Positions 9,096 through 20,150 of a stretch of DNA of 64,000 nt are shown here, piece by piece; the first letter of the stretch is position 1, and the number at the start of each line of letters is the position of its first letter. The DNA is from Scilla litardierei. Lineage: Eukaryota > Streptophyta > Magnoliopsida > Asparagales > Asparagaceae. The DNA lies in contig CM061142.1 in assembly GCA_030789695.1 (NCBI GenBank), forward strand, positions 147,767,266 through 147,831,265. Direction: 5' to 3'. The translations under genes were made by a program, and so were the position numbers. The notes under the pieces are model-generated. The model saw nothing but the letters and a program-made list of their open reading frames with translations, ran no database searches and was not told the DNA's origin.

Positions 9096-10107
9096 ATTCC
9101 TTTAATATTTTGGACATCGAGAGTTTTAGTGTAAGTTTAGATTTAATTAAGAGTTTTGGATCTAGGTTTTTATTATTGAGCCGTCGTTAATTAGAGAAGA
9201 CAAAGACTTGATTTTTATTGCGCTTTCTTACTTGGAATCTATTGGATCTTAATTCTCTTTGACTTGCTATCGATCTACATCGCTTTTGGTACGTATTCTT
9301 ATCTTTTATAAGTTTTTGATTACTATGATAAATTCCATGGTAAAAATCCAATCTTTCCTTGCTTTCCCTACCATGTGTGAGTGGTTCTATCTATGGGTAA
9401 TGGATTAGCCCTAGGATCTTCGGAAGAAGATACAAAGTTAGGATTTTTAGGTTGCATTGGATATAAAATGGGAGTATTTTTGTTGATCTAGTAAAATCCA
9501 TGGATTAGCCCTGATATCGTGCACATGGTCGGTGGAATCGATTAGCTTAAGGAGTATCTTATGGATTTAATTAGGGAGTTAGTGGATTCAACCAAGGCTT
9601 GTGACCATGCCCAGCTCCTGTCTTGATGGGATCCACCGATGAACTATGCCACTAATTGAAGGCTACCGCCATTGCGTCAATAAGAGCAATCAAAATACCT
9701 CGAATCTCACGAGAGTGGTACGAGTTGAGAGCATTCGACCCACGAGAGTGGTGAGATTATTGTAGATCCTTAATGCACATATCGTTGCATCTATCGCGAG
9801 AGTGGGGGTATATTAGATTCATGAAGCCTAGACGCATGAATTCACTTCCTAGATGCTACAATCCCCAATAAAACCAATGCAACATAGAAGTCCTAACCTA
9901 GCATCGACCTCCGACGATCCTAGTGGTGAGTCCTAATGCCCTAGTCTCTTTATATTAATCAAACATCACCAATCAACCAATCGTTCAAACTGACTGCTAC
10001 CTCTTTTGAGACTTAGAAATAACATGAGATCAATACACCGCTAACCATTCAGCACCTGGCATTAGTGACACTGCCAGGTGGCTTTTAGGTGTTAGTTCCG
10101 GGTGCAT

Positions 10108-10701
10108 CAATGTGCTAGATTCCAGTCAGCCATAAGGAGTCACATCTTAATGCAGTAAAATACATCTTAGGTGTCTTAAGACCACTTTATATTTTGGACT
10201 ATTTTATCTAAAAGCTAGCGCATTATATTTGATTTCTTATAATGATTCTGATTATGGTGATTGCAAAACCACTAAAAAGCACAAGTGGAGCATGTCATTT
10301 TCTTGGACAATCTCTTATTTCTTAGTTTTGCAAAAAACAGAATTCTGTTGCACTATATACTACTGAGGCAGAGTACATTGCTGTCGAGTTTGCATGTTCA
10401 CAAGTTCTTTAGATGATACAAGGCCTAGCTGACTATGGCATCAAGTGTCCTACTTCTGTGATTTATTGTGACAAAAAGAGTGCCATTAGCATGACTAAGA
10501 ATTCATCTTACACCTGTGACTAAACATATTAATGTTAGGCAAAGGTTCATTGATGATCAATGCACAAAGAAAGGTATTGAGCTTAAATATATTTATACAT
10601 ATCATCAAGTAGATGTCATTCTCACTAAAGCTATCAAGATTGATTCATTTGTCAAGTTGAGAAGAGATCTTGGCATCATTGGTGAGAAGGAGATTACTTG
10701 A
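10108..10701 (+). pseudogene. pol: Copia (Sirevirus-like) RT end and RNase H, decayed
   Basis: Recognisable segments: CARFQS at about 10113, SHLNAVKYILG, STSGACHFLGQSL (near 10280), TEAEYIA, the CDKKSAISMTKNS segment, KHINVRQRFI, and the C-terminal KLRRDLGIIGEKEIT ending in TGA at 10699-10701. This is the copia RNase H and its usual C-terminus. Several stops and frameshifts break it. Only the 3' end of the element is present; the rest was lost where it meets the Athila LTR. Confidence 0.75.
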
Positions 10702-11511
10702 TTTTATTTATTCATGCTATATTATTTATATGAATTTTATTATTCATATCACACTTTTCTATATTGGTTATTGCTCACACTCTCTTCATAAGATTTTTGA
10801 TCATGACAAAGGGGGAGAATGATGTAAGTGTGACATATAGAGGTACTAAAAAAAACTCGTGCACACAGTGCACGTCACAAAAAACCCCCACGAACAAGAT
10901 GCGGTGCATGTGCCCAACCGAAATGGAGCGAGAAACATGGGGGTGTGTGTCGATATCATCGAAGGGGTAAAATGGGGGAAAACGTGGGTTAACTCGGGTT
11001 TGTTTTTTGGTGTTGTTTGAACTTGGGTGTGTTTTTTGGGTTCTGTTTTTTTTTGGGGGGGGGGGTGATTTTTGGGTGTTTTGGGTGATGTGGAGGGTGG
11101 TGTGGAGGAGGTTGTCACATGTGGCGATGCTTTTAAGGTGCTTTTAAGGTGATATATGCTTTTAAGTCTCCTTAATTGTATAATAGATGCTTTTAAGGTG
11201 ATATATGGAAAGAGGTATGCTTTTTAAGTGTGACTTATAGAGGTATGCTTTTTAAGGTGATATATGGACAGAGATATGCTTTTTAAATGTAATTCATTAT
11301 ATGTATGACACATTGTTTCACACTCACATTAACACTTTAATTAAAATTATGATATGTATGCTTCATTACTTGCTTATCTGTAACTGGCACTAATGCAGAG
11401 GGAGCAACTTCTCCATAGTAATCATGCATTTATGTAGGGAGAGTAAGTATCTAAACTTTTGTAATTTCATAATTTTATAAAATTATTTGTAATCATCGGA
11501 AAGGGAGAGAA
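10702..11511 (+). other. Copia 3' untranslated region ending in a polypurine tract
   Basis: No gene seen. It contains GACAAAGGGGGAGAATG (10805-10821), a T/G-rich low-complexity stretch (10985-11110), tandem repeats at 11128-11288, and GGAAAGGGAGAGAA at 11498-11511 directly before the LTR TG. Confidence 0.6.
11128..11288 (+). repeat. Imperfect tandem repeat of GCTTTTAAGGTGATATATG-like unit
   Basis: Five or more imperfect copies of a unit containing TGCTTTTAAGGTGATATATG, spaced about 15-60 bp apart. It lies in the copia 3' UTR and has no coding potential. Confidence 0.7.
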
Positions 11512-11966
11512 TGTTGGTTATTGCAACACTCCCAAGTTAGTTTTGATGATTAAGCAAATAATTAGTGTTACTAATTATATTTTTGAGATTATTTGTGAGT
11601 GTAGGTTTTTAAGTCAATAATGATTAACTCAAGCTTGGAGTTAATGAAGAGATGAAATTAAAGTTGGCTGAAGAGTCAAGGAACTTGATGCTCATATTGG
11701 AGATTAAAAGCTCAAGTCAAAGACTCATGAAAGTGCAAGACTTCAAGAAAATGTGCTCAAAGCTTAAGGAAATGCATCAAGATCATTATATTGAGTGAGT
11801 GATGTATTTTATTTTATTTCTTGTCATAGAATATCAAAGTCAATAGTTGAAGCTTGCACACACACAACAAACAATATTTTAAACTTCTAAAATTATTGTG
11901 AACACTTTTTAAATTAATTAGAGCTATTTTTGGGACAATTTTCTTTTATTTCTGCATGTATCAAAT

Positions 11967-12230
11967 TAGTAGCTGACTACTTTTATAGTAGGAGATGACT
12001 ACTTTCTGAAAGAAAACCAATGCTTCCCTCTGTTGCCCAAAATAGCCGACTACAGTAATTGAAATAGTCGACTACAGTGTTGTGAGTAGTCGACTATCAT
12101 GAGTACAACAGATGCCTACTTCTGGAAAAAACACAGCTCCGTCTTTGCGGAAAACTGTCGATTTTCTGCTGTAAGGGCTTTTTAGTTAGCGATTTTCAAT
12201 GGATTTTTGAGCTCTATTTAAGGGGAGCTT
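11967..12230 (+). promoter_or_regulatory. Copia LTR TAGTCGACTA array and TATA-like box
   Basis: AGCTGACTAC, GATGACTAC, AGCCGACTAC, AGTCGACTAC and AGTCGACTATC occur between 11970 and 12105. The central copies are perfect palindromes. CTATTTAAGGG follows about 110 bp downstream. Confidence 0.65.
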
Positions 12231-12810
12231 GCTTAAATATTTTGGCACCCTTAATTGAATATTTTTCGAAGATTTGTAAGCTCTCTAACTCTCTTAAGCT
12301 TTCAAGAACCATCAAGGCTTTAGTTTTTCAATTTCATAAAATGTTTTTAAACATTTTTGACTTGATTAAATTTGAATTCTCGCAAGCTTAATTCTGCTAT
12401 AACTGCTATTCCAATTGGGGTTTTATTTTGATCTCTTTTGTTTTGATCCTCTTTTTATTTGAAATAAAAAGAATTTTCTATAGCCACTTCACTACGCAAA
12501 TGCTTCATCATATTGACTGTAGGAGTTTGTGAAAAGTTATTCATCCTAAAGAGGTTTGTAAAATCCAGTCAAGCAGTGGTGATAAGTGATTTGAGTTTAT
12601 ATTTGTTGCGTTGTTGAGAAAAGGCGTGGATTTGTTGTAAGAGAACTTCCTAGCAAGAGAAGCTAGGTGTGTGTTGTAGAAGCCCTCATTTGAGGCAAGT
12701 TGCTCTCTTAGGTGAGAGCTTGATAGTGGAAAATCCCACCGCAGTTGGGGACTGAACGTAACCCATGTGAGAGTGAACTAGGATTAAAATCATCGTGTTT
12801 GCGTTTGTTG

Positions 12811-12812
12811 AT

Positions 12813-12849
<37 letters not shown>

Positions 12850-12850
12850 C
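12811..12850. repeat. (TA)n(CA)n microsatellite at LINE 5' junction
   Basis: TA repeat followed by about 13 CA units running directly into the LINE ORF1 ATG at 12851. It is probably the insertion target inside the copia LTR. Confidence 0.9.
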
Positions 12851-14478
12851 ATGGAAAAGCCACGCGTTGCTATTCCTCGGCCTGTGGGAGTTGCACAGAA
12901 GGTGTTCGATGTTTTACCTGAGAGACAGAAATTTAAATTCAATTCAAATCCTGATGCTACCAAACTATCTTGGTCCGATGTTTGTGCGAATCGGAGAACC
13001 TACGGTTCAGCACTTGGAATGACACATGTACCTCCTCTATCCCGAGAAGATGGGTCTGTGTTTGCTAGATTCCCTTCTGATCTAGTTCTAAAAGGAGCTG
13101 AAAATTGGAAGAACACTCTTGTGGGTTACGTCGTGGGCGATATTCCATTCTACAACCATATGGTTGCTTGGATGGAGCGATTGTGGAAGCCGAGGAAGAA
13201 GGTGCAGGTCTACACTAAGGAGAACGGGTTCTTTTACTTCCGGTTTGAATCCCAGGAGGAGTGTGACAGGGTCTTGGCAGGGGGGCCCTGGCTATTTGAG
13301 GGACGGCTTGTTGTTCTTAAGCGATGGTCCCTTCACATGAGACATGATCGTGACATCTTAACTTCTATTCCTGTTTGGGTCCAGCTCCATGGGGTCCCAC
13401 TCTTCATGTGGAATCTTGAGGGGCTAAATATCATAGCCTCTGTCATCGGGAAGCCCATGAGTCTAGACCGTGCCACTGCTTATCTGGAAAGAATATCTTA
13501 TGCCCGTTGCTTGATAGAAATTGATGCCTCTACTCCTCTACTCTCCTCCTTTGATGTTGAGATGGAGGATGGCTCTATTATTATTATTTCCACCAAATAT
13601 GATGGATCCCCGCCACGTTGTAGCAAGTGCGTCTGTTTTGGTCACACTGATGAGCAATGCCCTGTTAGCATTAAGCTCCCTTCAATCCAATTGGTTAATG
13701 GTGAACATGAGCACTGTTCGGGGTCCACTCCAATTCAGGGAGAGATGGAAGGGGGTAATAATACTGGCATTGCAAACTATGATTCAAATGATGGGGGGTC
13801 CGACCATCATATATCCACTCAACAACCGGAGCTGTCCAACCATTTGCCGCTGGAGCTTCCCAATCAAATGCTGCCTGAGCCTCCCAATCAACATCTGGAG
13901 CTTCCCAATCAACAACCGAAGATGTCCAAATCCGACCACATTCCGGAGTTGCCCAACATTATGCCTTTTGCACCTCCTGTGCTAATTCCGCATACTCTGC
14001 CCAACCCCCGCCCCCTGAGCAAATCCCTGTGCTGCCCAAACAATCCACCCCGGTGCTCCCCCAGTTTCAAGAGATGGCTCCTAACCTGGCTTCTGCTAAG
14101 ACATCATTGCCTGGGGATTCCTTCGAGCCCTCTCTCCTGGCCGAAGCCCAGCAACCGGAGGATGATGCTGCGAATTCAAATCATGTCGGGCATACCTCCC
14201 TGCCTCCTCTAGCCAATTCTCCAGGTAAAATCACAACTCCCCTTATTAGCTCTTCATTGCCGGCTAATCATCATGGTTGGTTGCCTTCTCTGCTTGATGA
14301 TGCACTAGTGGAGGAGTTTGATAAAGTGCCTCAATGCATTGCTACTGATAATCCCGAATGGGATAAAGAAGTGGAAGAACAGGTGCAACATAAGCTAGAT
14401 ATTAAAAATGGCAAGAAAAAGGTTGTCCAAAGTGCTTCAGGAGCCAACAAGAGAAGCACAAGATCTCATGCCACTTGA
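12851..14478 (+). pseudogene. LINE ORF1, RNA-binding protein with one frameshift
   Basis: ORF1 proteins coat LINE RNA and act as chaperones. The ATG at 12851 has a strong context (ACCATGG). Residues about 60-240 look like the DUF4283 domain common in plant LINEs (ENWKNTLVGYVVGD, GGPWLFEGRLVVLKRW, WVQLHGVPLFMW). A CCHC knuckle, CSKCVCFGHTDEQC, follows at about residues 257-270, then a repetitive Pro/Leu/Asn/Gln-rich region (13810-14040). The frame shifts near 14010-14030; the other frame continues to TGA at 14476-14478 with a Lys-rich C-terminus. One indel separates it from an intact ORF1 of about 540 residues. Confidence 0.85.
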
Positions 14479-14512
14479 TTGGGTCAGAGCACCATCATTC
14501 ACTTACTGACCA

Positions 14513-17500
14513 ATGACTTTCCTTTTCTGGAATATTAGAGGACTTAATAATCTCGTTCGTCGTCGAGATTTTAGAAATAGAATCAATTCAATAAAGCCTT
14601 CGGCCATCATACTTTTGGAGACAAAGCTCAAATGTCCCTCAGATCATAAAAAGTCGGGCGTTCCATCAGACTGGCTCTCTATTGACAATTCTTCCATGGC
14701 CCCTGGAGGACGTATTGTGATGTGGTTTAATCCTAAAATCTGGAAGTTTGTTTCTTTGTCCTGCTCTGATCAACACATCACGGTCCGCTGCACTAATTCA
14801 GGCGGTTTCTCGTGTGTTATTACTGGTGTTTATGCCTGCAACACCATCTCTGAGAGGAAGGAGTTGTGGAAATGCTTGGAATGCGATCTTGGATTGATAG
14901 GCAATTCGGCATGGTTGGTTGGTGGGGATTTTAACAGCGTGCTTTATACTTCTGACAAGCTTGGGGGAAGGAGGTTAGAGGAGGCTATGGTCAAAGACTT
15001 TACTCAGTGTATCACAAGGTGTTCGCTGCAGGAGCTCAAAAGCACAGGTAACAAGCTTAGCTGGTGCAACCATCGTGTGGGTAAGGATCATATAAATGCT
15101 CAACTAGATCAGGTCTTCTGCAATTCCTCTTGGATTAACTCCCTGTTTGATTCTTTTATGGATTATCTTGATCCTAGTACCAGTGATCATTCCCCCATGG
15201 TAGTCAATCTTCATACCACACCTTCGCATGATCCAAAGCCATTTAAAATTTTCAACTATTGGATCAAGTGCCCTGGCTTTCAGGATATTATTGCTAAGGG
15301 TTGGAGCGAAAATTTTCAGGGAACACCTATGTTCCGACTCACTCAAAAACTAAAACACCTGAAACCGCTTCTCCGCAATTGGGCAGGCGCGTATCATGCT
15401 GAGAAAATGGTTAGTAAATGCCGGCTGAGGTTGGAGGCAATCCGAAACAATCCTTGCATCATCTCTGATGCATCTTTGCAGCATGAAGAACAGCAGATAT
15501 TTAAGGAGTTTATGGAGGCTTTGAAACTGGAAGAAGAGATGTATAGACAGAAGAGTCGTCAGGACTGGCTGAAATTGGGTGACAGGAATACCAAATTCTT
15601 CTACACTGCTATGAGTTCGAGGATCAGTTGTAATTCCCTGAATCATTTAGTTGATGTCTCTGGTCACCAAAACAGAGATCTGCATGTTCTGAAAAGAGAG
15701 GCCCCGATTTTCTTTGAAAAGCTTTATACTCAGAATGACTATTTGAGTAACTTCCCCAAGCTGGTGCCAAAACGTATCTTAACTATGGAGTCGACCTCGT
15801 GGCTTGGTCGTAGGGTCTCAAATGAAGAGGTCAAACGGGCGGTTTTCGATATTGGGCCCGATAAGGCCCCTGGACCTGATGGCTACAACGGTCTTTTCTT
15901 CCAACATAACACGGGTATTATTGGAGATGAGGTAACTATGGCTGTTAAATCTTTTTTTCAATCTGGCTCGCTTCTTAAAAGCATCAATCATACTTTTTTA
16001 ACCCTTGTTCCCAAGAATTCTAATGCCTCCTCTCTCAGTGATTATCGTCCCATAGCCTGCTGCAATGTTCTATACAAGATCATTAGCAAAATTATGTGCA
16101 ACAGGTTAAAAGTTGTGATTCATGACTTGATCTCCTCAAACCAATCAGCTTTTCTTAAAGGAAGGCTACTCTCTGATTCCACCCTGTTAGCCCACGAACA
16201 AATAAGTGATTTCAGCAATCAGATGGGAAGTAGAGCTTGCCTGAAATTGGATCTTCGGAAGGCTTTTGATAGTGTAAACAGGGATTTTATATTGTTTTTC
16301 TTGCATCAGCTTGGCTTCCCTATTATCTTCATTGAATGGATTAGAGAGTGCATTACTTCGCCTACTTTCTCTATACTAATAAATGGCGCTCCAGTGGGAT
16401 TTTTCAAGGGTAATAGAGGTATTCGTCAAGGGGATCCGCTCTCCCCCTACTTATTTGTGAATTCTATGGAAGCGTTCTCCGTCCTGATGGCCAAATATAT
16501 TAACATGGGCAAAATCCAACCAATGCGGTGGGGTAACACCATCTCTCATCTTTTATTTGTAGACGATCTTCTTCTATTCTGCAGGGCCAACAAACACTCT
16601 TTTATGGGACTGAAAAATTTGCTTGAGGAGTTCTCTACTTTAACTGGGCTCCAGGTAAATTGGGAGAAGAGTGCGGGGATATTTAGCAAGGGGGCCAAAA
16701 ACAAGCACACCTTATCCGAATTGCTAGGAATAAGGATTTCTACAACCATTACCACCTACTTGGGCCTGCCTCTCTCATCGAAATACCCTAAAACTGCCAA
16801 TTATGGCAAATTGGTAGACAAATGCAAGAAGAGGATGATGGGCTGGAGTTCCTCTCTTTTATCTATCTCTGGGCGGATTGAGCTAGTTAGATCTGTCATT
16901 TATGAAATTGTTCTATTCTGGATGCAAGCTTTCAATGTTCCAATCAATATTCTGAAGATAATCTCCTCAGCCTGTAGGCGTTTCATCTTGGGCTCGTCTA
17001 GGGCGTGGTCTTGGAAGGATATGTGTAAACCCAAGTCCGAAGGCGGTGTTGGGCTCAGATTGTTAGAGGAGTTAAATGAGGCGGCGGGTCTAAAGCTTCT
17101 CTGGAGATACTTGTCATCTGGTTCCCTTTGGGCGAAGCATATGGTGGGCAAATATGGTAATTCCGAATGCTTCTTCACGGCAAATTGTTTGCCCCATCAC
17201 TCGGGCACCTGGAAGCGTCTGTTGCAGAGCAGACCGAAGTCCTTTGGCCTTATCAGACGGAAAATTAGAGATGGGAGCACTACCTATTTCTGGAATGATC
17301 ATTCGTTAGAGTGTGGCCCGCTATCATATACTCTACAAATCCCGCCGGGCGCTGCGAACCTCTGCGTGCGTGACTACTGGACTGGCACGGGTTGGAAGGA
17401 GGAGCCGGCCATAGCTCCTATAAAACATTTGCTTCAGAAAATTAAGGTTGGTTCGGGTGTTGATGAATGGGAATGGGTCCCTGGAGGCGGGTTCTCTTTC

Positions 17501-18061
17501 AAGAAAGCTTGGGATGGAATCTGGAATAGAGGTGTGTACTTCCCCTATCACAAGCTTATTTGGTATAGTAATCATATTCCAAAAATGTCGCTCACTCTAC
17601 TCCGTGCATTTCGGGGTAAGTTGCTCACACGTGATTTGATTTCGAGATGGGGGTTCAATATCCAACCACATTGCGTGCTGTGTGGTGAAGATATGGAGGA
17701 AACAATAGACCACCTTTTCTTCACCTGTAATTTTTCCAACTATATACTCCGCAGGGCTTTTCTTAAGTTGGGTATTACCGCTATCATCACGCCTACCCTT
17801 ACCGAGATTGGGAAACACTACATATCGCACTACGGCGGTAAGAGTGCCTTGTGTCTACTCGCAAAAACTACTCTATCTGCTATGGTTTGGCACATCTGGA
17901 AGGAGAGGAATAACAGAATTTTTGAGGGGGTTTCCAAAGAGAAGACCATTCTTTTTGAATCAATTGCTGCTGATATAAGGATTGCATTACATGACCAAGA
18001 CCCCTCTACGGAGGAGGAGACTATTGCTTACGGGAACTGGGAGTTCAGAGACATGGGATAA
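14513..18061 (+). CDS. LINE ORF2, endonuclease-reverse transcriptase, intact
   Basis: An uninterrupted 1182-codon frame, 34 bp after ORF1. N-terminal APE-type endonuclease: WNIRGLN, ETKL, GGDFNSVL and SDHSPMVV. Central non-LTR RT: DKAPGPDGYN, DYRPIACCNVLYKIISK, NQSAFLKGR, LKLDLRKAFDSVNR, GIRQGDPLSPYLF and the catalytic FVDDLLLF. C-terminal zinc-binding RT-associated region near residues 1020-1090 (RWGFNIQPHCVLCGE, TIDHLFFTC). The enzyme nicks target DNA and copies LINE RNA in place. No RNase H domain follows. All catalytic motifs look intact, unusual in this decayed window, and suggest recent insertion, although ORF1 is frameshifted. Confidence 0.95.
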   Translation: MTFLFWNIRGLNNLVRRRDFRNRINSIKPSAIILLETKLKCPSDHKKSGVPSDWLSIDNSSMAPGGRIVMWFNPKIWKFVSLSCSDQHITVRCTNSGGFSCVITGVYACNTISERKELWKCLECDLGLIGNSAWLVGGDFNSVLYTSDKLGGRRLEEAMVKDFTQCITRCSLQELKSTGNKLSWCNHRVGKDHINAQLDQVFCNSSWINSLFDSFMDYLDPSTSDHSPMVVNLHTTPSHDPKPFKIFNYWIKCPGFQDIIAKGWSENFQGTPMFRLTQKLKHLKPLLRNWAGAYHAEKMVSKCRLRLEAIRNNPCIISDASLQHEEQQIFKEFMEALKLEEEMYRQKSRQDWLKLGDRNTKFFYTAMSSRISCNSLNHLVDVSGHQNRDLHVLKREAPIFFEKLYTQNDYLSNFPKLVPKRILTMESTSWLGRRVSNEEVKRAVFDIGPDKAPGPDGYNGLFFQHNTGIIGDEVTMAVKSFFQSGSLLKSINHTFLTLVPKNSNASSLSDYRPIACCNVLYKIISKIMCNRLKVVIHDLISSNQSAFLKGRLLSDSTLLAHEQISDFSNQMGSRACLKLDLRKAFDSVNRDFILFFLHQLGFPIIFIEWIRECITSPTFSILINGAPVGFFKGNRGIRQGDPLSPYLFVNSMEAFSVLMAKYINMGKIQPMRWGNTISHLLFVDDLLLFCRANKHSFMGLKNLLEEFSTLTGLQVNWEKSAGIFSKGAKNKHTLSELLGIRISTTITTYLGLPLSSKYPKTANYGKLVDKCKKRMMGWSSSLLSISGRIELVRSVIYEIVLFWMQAFNVPINILKIISSACRRFILGSSRAWSWKDMCKPKSEGGVGLRLLEELNEAAGLKLLWRYLSSGSLWAKHMVGKYGNSECFFTANCLPHHSGTWKRLLQSRPKSFGLIRRKIRDGSTTYFWNDHSLECGPLSYTLQIPPGAANLCVRDYWTGTGWKEEPAIAPIKHLLQKIKVGSGVDEWEWVPGGGFSFKKAWDGIWNRGVYFPYHKLIWYSNHIPKMSLTLLRAFRGKLLTRDLISRWGFNIQPHCVLCGEDMEETIDHLFFTCNFSNYILRRAFLKLGITAIITPTLTEIGKHYISHYGGKSALCLLAKTTLSAMVWHIWKERNNRIFEGVSKEKTILFESIAADIRIALHDQDPSTEEETIAYGNWEFRDMG

Positions 18062-18245
18062 CTTTTTGTTGTCGTTTTGCCTATGTATAGTATTGCTTCC
18101 TCTTGGTTTAGCTCCAATTGGGTCTTGTATTTGATGGTGGTGAGTGACGGCGCTTGTGCCCTCTCCTCTCCCCATTGGATTCACTTCCTTTTTTGGAGCT
18201 ATTTGTTGTATTTGTATATATCTGAATAAAATTAAGCTTACCTTT

Positions 18246-18247
<2 letters not shown>

Positions 18248-18300
<53 letters not shown>

Positions 18301-18301
18301 G
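18248..18301. repeat. (CA)n microsatellite at LINE 3' junction
   Basis: About 24 CA units then ATATAT, directly after the LINE 3' UTR and before the MITE. Together with 12811-12850 it leaves the LINE flanked on both sides by the same dinucleotide repeats. Confidence 0.95.
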
Positions 18302-18686
18302 AGGAGGGATCAAATGACCCCCAAAAATAACCCCCCAAAATAACCCCCTATCAAAAATCCTATGCCCCCCATTTTTTCGAAAGATCCGAACCGTTCATCT
18401 TGATCTCCACCCTCTAAATACCTGTCCCACCAATTTTCAACCCGATCACATGTGTTTATCCCGTTCATCAACCATTCGCAAAAGTTCTGTTCATGCGAAA
18501 CCGTTAAATTTGGGTCGGATGGATGAACGGGCAAAACACATGTGATCGGGTTGAAAATTGGTGGGTTAGGTATTTAGAGGGTGGATATCAAGATGAACGG
18601 TTCGGATCTTTCGAAAAATGGGGGCATAGGATTTTTGATAGGGGTTATTTTTGGGGGTTATTTTTGGGGGTCATTTGATCCATCCT
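18302..18686. mobile_element. Foldback MITE, near-complete 385-bp palindrome
   Basis: Terminal inverted repeats of about 155-160 bp (18302-18461 and 18530-18686) begin AGGAGGGATCAAATGACC; the right arm read inward starts AGGATGGATCAAATGACC. The spacer also contains inverted CCCGTTCATC / GATGAACGGG. No coding capacity. It sits in (AT)n sequence, so the TSD cannot be resolved (TATAT on both sides). Superfamily not assigned. Confidence 0.85.
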
Positions 18687-18913
18687 ATATATATTTATAT
18701 ACACACACACACTTGCATGTTTGGTGATATTGTCTTCCATTGCATAACTCTAATTTTGTCTTGCAAGTATAGTTGTGTTAATTAAGTGCTTAAGGAGTAA
18801 GTTCCTTAGCAGACTTAAACAAATCTTAGAGTGATTAATTTTTAACTGTGCACTAATTTTTAAAAACACTAATCACCTACTCTAGTGTTGTTTGCTATCT
18901 TAGGCCCCCAACA

Positions 18914-20150
18914 GTTCTTAAAAATCTATCATTTGTTATAAGTGTTAGGGAATATGTCACATTTCCACCGATTGCCCTAACAAAAGAGATAAATACAAGG
19001 GGAAAAGAAAGAAACTTTGGAAGGTCAAGTACCAGAAGAAGAACCTGGCCCTAGTTGGAACTTAGGATGATTCATCTTCATTAGATGACTCGAGCAATGA
19101 GGAAGAGAAGCATGGATCCAAGATTAGGAGGCTCGCATGTACTTCATGGTGAAGGAAGGTGATATTTCTTCTAGCTCATCTGAAGAGGAAGTAGAATGAT
19201 GGCTTTCCACCAAAGCACCCCATGAGCATGTGGCTTTCATAGCATTCGAGGATGATGCACCTTCAAGCTCAAATTCTAGCGATGAATAAAGTGATAAAGA
19301 GAGCGAAGATGAAGAAAAGAATGAACCCAAGCTCTCGATGAAGAACTTACCTTTTGCAACGACGAGCTAGCCAAAGGTATTGCAAAACTTGTCAAAGCTC
19401 ATTATTTTATTGCAATCTAAATATGAAAATGCTATTATTAAATTGCATGAATATGAGTCTTCTAGTGTTAATGATAATTCTGTGAATGTTTGTAACATAG
19501 TGAGAGAGACACACTACTCTCTTAAGTTAAGGATTTGAATGCATTAAATGAAGAATTGAAAGGTCAAAACCTTAACTTGGAATCTTGCAATCAACAACTT
19601 ACGTCGAAGTATGAAGAGTAATCCCGTAAGCTCAAAAGCTTTGTTAGTTCTAAGGATTGCCTTCACGATTTGCTTGGAAAACAACATCCGGTAAATCATA
19701 TCCAAATCAAACTCATATTCTTTTGGTGCAAGAACAAAACCAATTGTCCAAACACTAAAAAAGAACCACCATGCTTTCTTATATAACAATAACATTCATA
19801 AGAAGCATGTACACCACAAGGTGGTGATGGAAAATGAAAACGTTTCATTTTATGCCAAGGGACAAGCCCCTCATTTTATGCATGCCAGGAAAAATATTTC
19901 TACATGTATGCATGCCACATCATTCCCTCTTACTAAGGCAAAACCTTAGGAAATCCATGAGTATATGGATATGCACTAATGTTAGTGTGCAAGAGATAAA
20001 TGCTTACATTAACACCTTAGTTAGAGATATGATCATATCAGTTGATTATATAGAAAGTCAAACTCTTTTTAGGTTTGGTTTCCTAATGTTTAGGTCTCCA
20101 CACATGTGCTTCCTTGCATGGGTATTATGCTTGATTGTTTATCCTTAGCA
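18914..20150 (+). pseudogene. gag: Sirevirus-like gag remnant
   Basis: Heavily decayed. Near 18942-18980 an incomplete CCHC-like knuckle can be read (C, G, C-H-I, D-C-P). It is followed by Ser/Glu-rich acidic stretches (SSSSSEEEV, DDAPSSSNSSDE, KESEDEEK) and a region matching the alpha-helical C-terminal gag of Sireviruses (LQSKYENAIIKLHEYESS). Many stops and frame changes. It directly follows the copia LTR end at 18913 without a primer-binding site, so it is probably the target into which that copia inserted. Confidence 0.55.

Larger units (their letters stand above)
6245..10105 (+). mobile_element. Athila-like element 1, 3' half, truncated on the left by Tekay copy 1
   Basis: After the Tekay LTR come a decayed ORF1 (6584-7073), a non-coding tract containing AGCTTGGGGGA (7443) and a long (TA)n, a G-run near 8419, and an LTR-like region with a CTCGACC-type palindromic array. 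The order ORF1, AGCTTGGGGGA, (TA)n, palindromic LTR repeats that of the better preserved Athila at 40799-56221. The exact LTR start and end are unclear; the right limit is set where copia RT sequence begins. No RT or integrase is present in this portion. Confidence 0.6.
12851..18248 (+). mobile_element. Plant L1-type LINE, nearly complete
   Basis: Two ORFs in the order expected for plant L1 (ORF1 with DUF4283-like and CCHC regions; ORF2 with endonuclease and RT), then a 187-bp 3' UTR with AATAAA near 18225. The first base after the CA microsatellite is the ORF1 ATG, so no 5' UTR remains. No poly(A) tail is visible; the 3' UTR runs directly into (AC)24. The element sits in the same orientation as the copia LTR it interrupts. 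Confidence 0.9.
11512..18913 (+). mobile_element. Copia 3' LTR, split by a LINE and a MITE
   Basis: Starts TGTTGGTTATTGCAACACTC after a polypurine tract and ends CCCCCAACA at 18913. Without the inserts the LTR is about 1.5 kb: 11512 to about 12825, then from about 18690 to 18913. The insertions sit in a (TA)n(CA)n microsatellite within the LTR, since TATATACACACAC followed by TTGCATG resumes at 18703. It carries AGTCGACTA palindromes and a TATA-like CTCTATTTAAGG near 12213. Confidence 0.7.
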
